Shown here piece by piece: positions 58,951-64,000 of a DNA stretch of 64,000 nt. Both the position numbers and the translations under genes were made by a program. The stretch is taken from positions 1-64,000 of the forward strand of contig JAJRPF010000029.1 of NCBI GenBank assembly GCA_024280885.1. Reading direction: 5' to 3'. Origin of the DNA: Planctomycetota bacterium (GTDB taxonomy: Bacteria; Planctomycetota; JAJSAM01; JAJVHW01). A model generated the notes under the pieces. The model worked only from the letters and a program-made list of their open reading frames with translations. It did not search any database and was not told where the DNA came from. Position 1 is the stretch's first letter, and every line of letters starts with the position of its first letter.

Positions 58951-61320
58951 TCAGCGACGCCGTCGCTGCAACGCGAAGTCCAGGACTTCGCCGACGCACG
59001 TGACGGGGTGGACCACGACGCGCTTCCTGACCTCGGGGCGCATCCGGTCGACCTCCGGTGCGTTCGGGGCCGGGATGATGACATGCCGGATGCCGAGGCG
59101 CGCGGCAGCCGAGAGCTTCTCGCGCAGACCGCCGATCGGGAGCACGTCGCCGCGCAGTGTGATCTCGCCCGTCATCGCCAGGTCGGCGCGGATGGGACGC
59201 TGCGTGTAGAGCGATGCCAGCACGGTGGCGACGGCGATGCCTGCCGAAGGACCGTCCTTCGGCGTGGAGCCCTCCGGAAAGTGGAGGTGTACGTCGAATT
59301 CGGTGAAGGCCGCGGCCGCGATCTCGAGGGTCTCCGAGCGGCTCCGAATATACGAGTGCGCGGCGGCGATGGATTCGCGCATGACGTCACCGAGAGAGCC
59401 GGTGATCTGTAGGCTTCCCGTCCCAGGCATGATGAGCCCCTCGACGAGTAGGATGTCGCCGCCGACCGTCGTCCACGCAAGACCGTTGACCACGCCGATC
59501 TCGGCCTTTCGGCGTCGCGTGGCGGGCAGAAGCGGCGCGGGTCCGAGCAACTCCGCGATATCGCCAGCGCGCACGCGCTTCGGCAGCTGGCCGCCGGTCG
59601 CCACGCGCAACGCCAGTTTGCGGAAGATCGCCTGGATGCATCGCGCCAGACCGCGCACGCCCGCTTCGGCCGTGTAGTGGCGGACGATGGTGCGCAGCGC
59701 AGCTTTGTCGATGCCCACGCGATGGGGCAGGAGCGTGCGGGCAACCTCCTTGGGGACGAGGTGCCGGCGGGCGATCTCGATCTTCTCGGACTCCACATAC
59801 GTCTGCAACTCGATCACTTCCATGCGATCGCGCAGCGGAGCGGGGATCGTGAACCAATCGTTGGCCGTGGTGACGAAGAGAACTCGCGAGAGGTCCACCG
59901 GGACGTCGAGGTAATGATCGGTGAACGCATGGTTCTGCTCCGGATCCAGTACCTCCAACAGCGCCGCGCTGGGGTTGCCCTGGGGCCCGGAGCCCATCTT
60001 GTCGATCTCGTCCACGACCATCAGCGGGTTGTTGCATTCGGCGCGTCGCAGCGCCTGGACGATCCGGCCGGGCATGGCGCCGACATAGGTGCGACGGTGT
60101 CCGCGGATCGACGACTCGTCACGCACACCGCCGACCGAGACGCGTGCGAGACGCCGATCGAGGGCGCGCGCGATCGACTGCGCGAGCGACGTCTTGCCGG
60201 TTCCCGGAGGGCCGACGAAGCAGATCACCGGCGCGGGCGCCGACGGATTGAGCTGGTGGACGGCCAGATACTCCAGGACGCGTTGCTTTGCGTCGTCGAG
60301 ACCGTAATGATCCTCGTCGAGTGCCGCCTTCACTGCCTTCACGTCGAGTCGCGTCGGGCGGGACCTCCCCCAGGGCAGCGCGAGCATCCAATCGAGGTAG
60401 GTCGTGATGACGGAGAACTCTGCACCTGCAGGATTTGTGACCCGCAGCCGCTCGATCTCCTGGCGCACGACCTGATCTGCCTTCGGCGGCAGCGTCATGT
60501 CGTCCAGGCGGCTCAGAGCGTCGTTCGCGGCTTCCTCCTCGCGGCTGGACTCTCCGAGTTCCTCGCGGAGGACCTTCATCTGCCGTCGCAGGTAGAACTC
60601 GCGCTGCGTACTCTCGATGTCGGCGCGGACATGCGCGTCGGTCTCACGCTTGACCCGCACGAAGCCGAGTTGCTCGCGTACGAGTTCCGCCACATAGCGC
60701 AGGCGATCCGGCACGTCGATCTTCTCGAGAATGGCGCGCTGATGCATGAGGTCGAGACTGGCCATCGCCGCGACGAGGTCGGCAAAGCGGCCCGGATCAC
60801 CGACGTTCGCGTCGAGGACGGCGACGTGCTCTGCCTTGACACCGCCCTCAAGCGTCGCCAGTTCCCGGGCCATCGAGAGGATCGACGCGATCAGTTCGGC
60901 CGACTCGCCCTCCGCCCCAGGGCTCTCGACCACACACGTCGCGCGTCCGACCATGAAGGGCTTTTCGCGCAGGACTTCGCTCAGGAGCACGCGCGACAGC
61001 CCTTGCAGCGTCACTTGCTCCGTGCCGTCCGGCAGCTTCAGGCGTGCGATGACGCGCGCGGCGATGCCCAGTTCGCCGAGTGCGCCTGCCGTGACGCTGC
61101 TGGCATCCGCATCGGGCGCGAACGCGACCACGAACACGTCGTCGTAGTCGAGCGACTCGATCAGCTCAAGGTTGGGGGCCGTGCGGACCCGGATCTGCGA
61201 CGCGCCGAACGGGAACACCACCTGCGAGACCAAGAAGAGGATCGGCACCTCGTCCGGGAGATCGAGTTCGCGTGGCTCGACCGTGTGCACTCTCGCTTCT
61301 GCGCGGATTGCTTCGCTCAT
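58951..61320 (-). CDS. lon: ATP-dependent protease Lon
   Basis: Lon degrades damaged and regulatory proteins. The 789 residues start with a LAN domain (EVPILFLVSQVVFPFGASQIRV), then the AAA+ module with Walker A GPPGTGKT (370-377), VDEIDKMG and GHRRTYVGAMPGRIVQAL, and the protease domain with the Ser692 (PKDGPSAG) and Lys735 (LREK) dyad spaced 43 apart as in E. coli. ATG 61320 has GGGAGAG upstream. It lies downstream of the CBS gene on the same strand, separated by a strong hairpin. Confidence 0.97.
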   Translation of the reverse strand: MSEAIRAEARVHTVEPRELDLPDEVPILFLVSQVVFPFGASQIRVRTAPNLELIESLDYDDVFVVAFAPDADASSVTAGALGELGIAARVIARLKLPDGTEQVTLQGLSRVLLSEVLREKPFMVGRATCVVESPGAEGESAELIASILSMARELATLEGGVKAEHVAVLDANVGDPGRFADLVAAMASLDLMHQRAILEKIDVPDRLRYVAELVREQLGFVRVKRETDAHVRADIESTQREFYLRRQMKVLREELGESSREEEAANDALSRLDDMTLPPKADQVVRQEIERLRVTNPAGAEFSVITTYLDWMLALPWGRSRPTRLDVKAVKAALDEDHYGLDDAKQRVLEYLAVHQLNPSAPAPVICFVGPPGTGKTSLAQSIARALDRRLARVSVGGVRDESSIRGHRRTYVGAMPGRIVQALRRAECNNPLMVVDEIDKMGSGPQGNPSAALLEVLDPEQNHAFTDHYLDVPVDLSRVLFVTTANDWFTIPAPLRDRMEVIELQTYVESEKIEIARRHLVPKEVARTLLPHRVGIDKAALRTIVRHYTAEAGVRGLARCIQAIFRKLALRVATGGQLPKRVRAGDIAELLGPAPLLPATRRRKAEIGVVNGLAWTTVGGDILLVEGLIMPGTGSLQITGSLGDVMRESIAAAHSYIRSRSETLEIAAAAFTEFDVHLHFPEGSTPKDGPSAGIAVATVLASLYTQRPIRADLAMTGEITLRGDVLPIGGLREKLSAAARLGIRHVIIPAPNAPEVDRMRPEVRKRVVVHPVTCVGEVLDFALQRRRR

Positions 61321-61372
61321 GCTGGCTCTCCCATTCCGGCTCTCGTTCCGTCGAACAGGCTGGAATCTACAA

Positions 61373-61409
61373 CGGCCCGCCCCGATCCGTTGCGGATCGT
61401 GGCGGGCCG
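61373..61409 (-). terminator. strong hairpin between the CBS gene and lon
   Basis: CGGCCCGCC-C-CGATCCG pairs with CGGATCG-T-GGCGGGCCG around the loop TTG, 16 bp with one mismatch. It lies 88 nt after the CBS stop in the direction of transcription and 53 nt before the lon ATG. No T-run follows on the minus strand, so attenuation or mRNA protection are alternatives. Confidence 0.55.
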
Positions 61410-61496
61410 AAAATCGTGAGCCACGGTAGCTGTGCGTGTCAGATCACTCGGAGGGCCAAGCTGGCCGCAGCGTTTCTGACGACTCGCAGTACCAGC

Positions 61497-61985
61497 CTAC
61501 TTTGCTGCGATGACCTGGAGGACTTCGAGGGTCGTGACGATCCCCACGAACTTCCCACCGTCCGCGACGAGCAGGCGGTGGACGCGTTGATCGACCATCT
61601 GCCGTGCCACCTCTGCCAGCGATGCATCGGCGTCGACCGCGAGGATGTCCGAGTTCATGAGTGACTCGGCGGTCTCCTCGGCTTCCGCAGGCAGTTCGTA
61701 GCTCTCGAAGTCGGCGTCGTCCATGTCAGCGACAGACATGTGGTAGTAGCCGGAGCCGCGTCGCGGACGGCTGTCGGGGTCCTCGGCGTAGCGCTCGATC
61801 AGATCCTTGACCGAGACGACGCCGACGACGTGGCCCGCTTCGTTGACGACGGGCATGCCGCTGATCCGGTTCTCGACGAGGATGCGTTCGACCTCGGAGA
61901 GCGGTGCGGCATAGGAGACGGTGACCACGTTCGTCAGCATGACGTCGCGGGCGCTGAGGGCGGTGCAGGGGGTGGAGTTGCTCAT
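61497..61985 (-). CDS. CBS-domain pair protein
   Basis: The 162-residue protein consists of two CBS motifs: ~11-70 (ARDVMLTNVVTVSYAAPLSEVERILVENRISGMPVVNEAGHVVGVVSVKDL) and ~108-160 (LMNSDILAVDADASLAEVARQMVDQRVHRLLVADGGKFVGIVTTLEVLQVI). They are joined by an acidic linker. Such stand-alone pairs bind adenine nucleotides and sense energy state. It precedes lon on the same strand. Its partner is unknown. Confidence 0.92.
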   Translation of the reverse strand: MSNSTPCTALSARDVMLTNVVTVSYAAPLSEVERILVENRISGMPVVNEAGHVVGVVSVKDLIERYAEDPDSRPRRGSGYYHMSVADMDDADFESYELPAEAEETAESLMNSDILAVDADASLAEVARQMVDQRVHRLLVADGGKFVGIVTTLEVLQVIAAK

Positions 61986-62065
61986 GCCTCAGACGATACT
62001 CCGGTCACGATTCCGGGAGAGTGACCCTGGTCACGTACAGCACCGAATTGCCGCGCGCGTCGTAT

Positions 62066-62677
62066 TCAGGAACTCTTCGGCGGGCGTGGGCGCTCGATCG
62101 AGAACGGGGCCGCGGTGTCGCAGTATCCCGTCCCACCCAATCGGCCCACGGCGGCGAGCACGGCCGGGTCCGGGACGCCGTCCACGAGCACGTCATCACG
62201 GACGTGGAAGCGTGTGACCTCCAGCAGGAAAACGTCATTTGGCCCCTCGCCGACCTCCATGTGGCGTTCGAGGTGCGCCTCCATGGCGATTGCGGCCTCG
62301 GCGACGCGTGGCGCACGCACGTCGGTCGAGGCGACCTTCGTGAGCCCGGCCAATTCGAATTCATCGACCCCGTGACCGACGTCCGCAGAAGTTGCGACCA
62401 TCTTCTCGGCCAGCGCGCGATCGGGGATGTGGATGACGCATTCGCGCGAGACGAGCAGGTTGCGGGCGGTGTCCTTGCGCTCGCCCTGCCGCCGCCCGAC
62501 GCTGACCATCACGATCGGCGGCGCGCTGGTGACCCCTCCGAAGTAGCTGAAGGGGGCGAGGTTCGTGCGCGCACCGAGGTCTACGGTGCTCACCCACGCG
62601 ATCGGGCGCGGGACGAGGCAGGCGATCATCAGGCGATAGCTCTCACGTCCCGACAGGTCCTGGGCGGCGATTTCCAT
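62066..62677 (-). CDS. Flavin reductase-like (DIM6/NTAB) FMN-binding protein
   Basis: The 203-residue protein has the split-barrel flavin reductase pattern SYRLMIACLVPRPIAWVSTVDLGARTNLAPFSYFGGVTSAPPIVMVSVG and KDTARNLLVSRECVIHIPD. It likely uses NAD(P)H to reduce FMN/FAD or other substrates. ATG 62677 is the only start near the conserved domain; the open frame upstream crosses a repeat and is excluded. A family B palindrome sits ~40 nt upstream. Confidence 0.88.
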   Translation of the reverse strand: MEIAAQDLSGRESYRLMIACLVPRPIAWVSTVDLGARTNLAPFSYFGGVTSAPPIVMVSVGRRQGERKDTARNLLVSRECVIHIPDRALAEKMVATSADVGHGVDEFELAGLTKVASTDVRAPRVAEAAIAMEAHLERHMEVGEGPNDVFLLEVTRFHVRDDVLVDGVPDPAVLAAVGRLGGTGYCDTAAPFSIERPRPPKSS

Positions 62678-62718
62678 GCGCCCGATGCTACGCGCGATGC
62701 GGCGATACGGAGCCAGGC

Positions 62719-62818
62719 GATACGGAGCCAGGACAGTTTCGGCAGAGTTCGGAGGTTGGCACTCGCTGTGTCGATAGCAACGTTCCGAACTCTGCCGAAA
62801 CTGTCCTGGCTCCGTATC
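62719..62818. repeat. palindrome family B, copy 2 (35-30-35 nt, perfect)
   Basis: Arms at 62719-62753 and 62784-62818 are perfect reverse complements over 35 nt around a 30-nt spacer. GGCGATACGGAGCCA is duplicated at the left border (62702-62716 against 62717-62731). Compared with copy 1, arms differ at only a few positions and the spacer is in the opposite orientation. It lies between the flavin reductase and the lipoprotein remnant. Confidence 0.92.
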
Positions 62819-62907
62819 GCTCACCGTATCGCATGATCGGAACGTGACGCCGGAGTGACCGCCGGGTGAAACGTCGGCTGCATCCTGCACGACCTCGGAG
62901 GTGACTC

Positions 62908-63012
62908 GTGCGCGACGTAACACTGATTGTTCTGATCGTCCCCGTCTTCCTGGGGCTCGTCGCTTGTGCGGGCACCTCCGGGAACTCCACCGAACGTGAC
63001 TCCTGTCGGCGC
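62908..63012 (+). pseudogene. 5' remnant of a lipoprotein gene
   Basis: GGAGG (62897-62901) precedes GTG 62908 by 6 nt and opens a classic lipoprotein signal: MRDVTLIVLIVPVFLGLVACAG, then TSGNSTERDS. After ~35 codons the frame runs antisense through the methyltransferase gene to 63585, where it looks non-genic. The likely reading is a truncated lipoprotein gene whose 3' part was replaced by the convergent gene. A genuine overlapping gene is less likely. Confidence 0.45.
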
Positions 63013-63876
63013 TCAGCGACGCGTGGCGATCCAGACGCAGCCGATCAAGAAGCGCGCACCGTCGAGTTCGGCGAGGTAGGACTCCCCGCGCGCCGTTCGT
63101 TCGGCGAACCACGCCGGCATCTCGCCATATTCGCCGGGACCGAGGAAGCGGCGCTTCCACGAGAGCAAGCGCAGGTCGAAGTGCACGCTGAGACGCGCCA
63201 GGTTGCGCGGGTGGGGGAGCGAGTGCTGGAAGAATACCAGTCGCGTTCCCGGCGTCACGCGCGCAGCCGCTTGCTCGAAGAACGGCGCGATAAGTGCGTC
63301 GCCGTGCTCTCCGCCGTTCTCGGCGAGAGTCAGGTCGTCTCCGGGACGACACGGCTTGTGCGGGAGATTGGCGACCAGCAGATCGGGCGACGCGACCGTG
63401 GGTGGGACGGCGTCCAAGAGCGACCCCGTGTAGAGGGTGATCTCGGCGCCAGCGTCGCGGAAGTTCCGTTGCGCCGTGGCGATGGCTTCGCCGCTCACAT
63501 CGGTCGCGATGATCTCCCCGGCGCCGAGGGCGTGTGCTGCGAGCGCGAGTACGCCGCTGCCCGTGCCGATATCCCAGAAACGTGATCCCGGGGCGACGAG
63601 CCGATGCCGCACGAGATCGGCCGCCACGGACCAGGTCGCGTGATCCGAGCGGATGCCGTCCACGCGGTGCTCGAGGATCTGCGGTAGCCCCGGCACCGTG
63701 AAGATGCCGTTCGCCAAGCGTTCGGCCTCGGCATGCCCGCCCTGATCGGGATCACGTTGGAGTTGCTCGTCGATGGCGAACTCCACACCGTTCGCCTGCA
63801 AGTGCGCGAGGAAGCGGTCGAGTTCCGCGCAGCCGATCGGAGGTGTGCCGGACGAGGTCCCTTGGGGTTCGTTCAT
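63013..63876 (-). CDS. Class I SAM-dependent methyltransferase
   Basis: The 287-residue protein has motif I DIGTGSGVLALAAHALGAGEIIATDVSGEAIATAQRNF (102-) and a motif IV NLPH (170-173), in the style of the HemK/PrmC and RsmC N/protein-methylating group (which use NPPY). The N-terminal ~95 residues include DGIRSDHATWSVAADLVRHRL. The substrate is not predictable from this. Its start overlaps the stop of the upstream pyrophosphohydrolase gene (ATGA), so they are coupled. Confidence 0.85.
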   Translation of the reverse strand: MNEPQGTSSGTPPIGCAELDRFLAHLQANGVEFAIDEQLQRDPDQGGHAEAERLANGIFTVPGLPQILEHRVDGIRSDHATWSVAADLVRHRLVAPGSRFWDIGTGSGVLALAAHALGAGEIIATDVSGEAIATAQRNFRDAGAEITLYTGSLLDAVPPTVASPDLLVANLPHKPCRPGDDLTLAENGGEHGDALIAPFFEQAAARVTPGTRLVFFQHSLPHPRNLARLSVHFDLRLLSWKRRFLGPGEYGEMPAWFAERTARGESYLAELDGARFLIGCVWIATRR

Positions 63877-64000
63877 AGTTGGTCGTATTTGTCCGCGCGG
63901 CCGCGCGCCTTCTCGATGGGGTACTTCGCGGCGTTCTGTTCCAGTTTTGCGAACGCAGAGTCGAGGAGATCCACGCCGGTCGCTTCACCGAGCGAAATGA
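63873..64000 (-). CDS. MazG-like nucleotide pyrophosphohydrolase, C-terminal end only
   Basis: The last 42 codons read ISLGEATGVDLLDSAFAK, then LEQNAAKYPIEKARGRADKY and DQL to the stop. The NAAKYPIEKARGRADKYDQL end is characteristic of small MazG/dCTPase-type all-alpha NTP pyrophosphatases that clean the nucleotide pool. The catalytic EExxE motifs would lie beyond the window. It is translationally coupled to the methyltransferase. Confidence 0.75.
   Translation of the reverse strand, partial: ISLGEATGVDLLDSAFAKLEQNAAKYPIEKARGRADKYDQL

Noticed and set aside
59677..61419. 580-codon plus-strand frame antisense to lon
   Set aside because: It is an antisense shadow of a gene with intact catalytic residues; such frames are expected at this GC content.
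63013..63585. Extension of the lipoprotein frame through the methyltransferase gene as a real overlapping gene
   Set aside because: After the signal peptide the sequence is charged and featureless, while the opposite strand encodes a clear methyltransferase.

Overview
This 64 kb window is GC-rich chromosomal DNA from a Gram-negative-type bacterium. It has lipoproteins, a secretin, type IV pilus assembly genes and large secreted Ig-like proteins. Regulation is rich in Ser/Thr kinases and partner switching, and the intergenic spaces are repeat-laden. The combination suggests a Planctomycetota-like lineage. That assignment is inferred from gene content and was not tested against a database. No integrase, transposase, CRISPR array or prophage gene was seen.

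Layout. 0-4.3 kb: two tRNA-Ser genes, tadA, a 4.5S/SRP RNA on the minus strand, then dnaX-ybaB-recR, the same neighbourhood as in Firmicutes. 4.5-10.6 kb: rpoN-truA-hpf-ptsN-HPr-EI, a complete nitrogen-type phosphotransferase chain beside sigma-54. 11-16.2 kb: pilM-pilN-pilO-pilQ, where PilO carries a PilP-like C-terminal extension. 16.5-21 kb: RNase E/G, L21, L27, Obg and a PilT-type ATPase. 21-26 kb: a long repeat cluster, a GspC-like PDZ protein, type III pantothenate kinase, and a catalytically eroded aspartate-carbamoyltransferase-like protein fused to a PyrI-type zinc domain. 26-32 kb: two exported SbsA/Ig-like surface proteins. 32-38.4 kb: a tightly packed cluster of three radical SAM proteins, a GT9 glycosyltransferase and a TMTC-like membrane protein. 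38.7-45.6 kb: a giant Ser/Thr kinase (kinase, zinc ribbon, Ig-like, AAA, TPR) followed by an overlapping RsbW-like kinase, SpoIIE-type phosphatase and STAS-PilZ protein. 46.5-48 kb: a PLP decarboxylase. 48-53 kb: a branched-chain amino-acid ABC transporter (livKHMGF). 53-64 kb: a histone-H1-like protein, a MoeB-rhodanese E1, two lipoproteins, EF-G, Lon, a CBS protein, a flavin reductase, a methyltransferase and the end of a MazG-like pyrophosphohydrolase gene.

Themes. Many genes are translationally coupled through ATGA, GTGA or one-base overlaps, which makes the operons easy to read. The spacers are unusual: at least three dispersed palindromic or complex repeat families occur, mostly between convergent genes. 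Tandem duplications of 15-18 nt repeatedly start in or span stop codons and start regions. Strong hairpin terminators precede the large repeat clusters. The richest candidates for new biology are the radical SAM/GT9/TMTC cluster, the kinase partner-switching module, the PyrB/PyrI-like pseudoenzyme coupled to coaX, and the 35-30-35 nt palindrome family.
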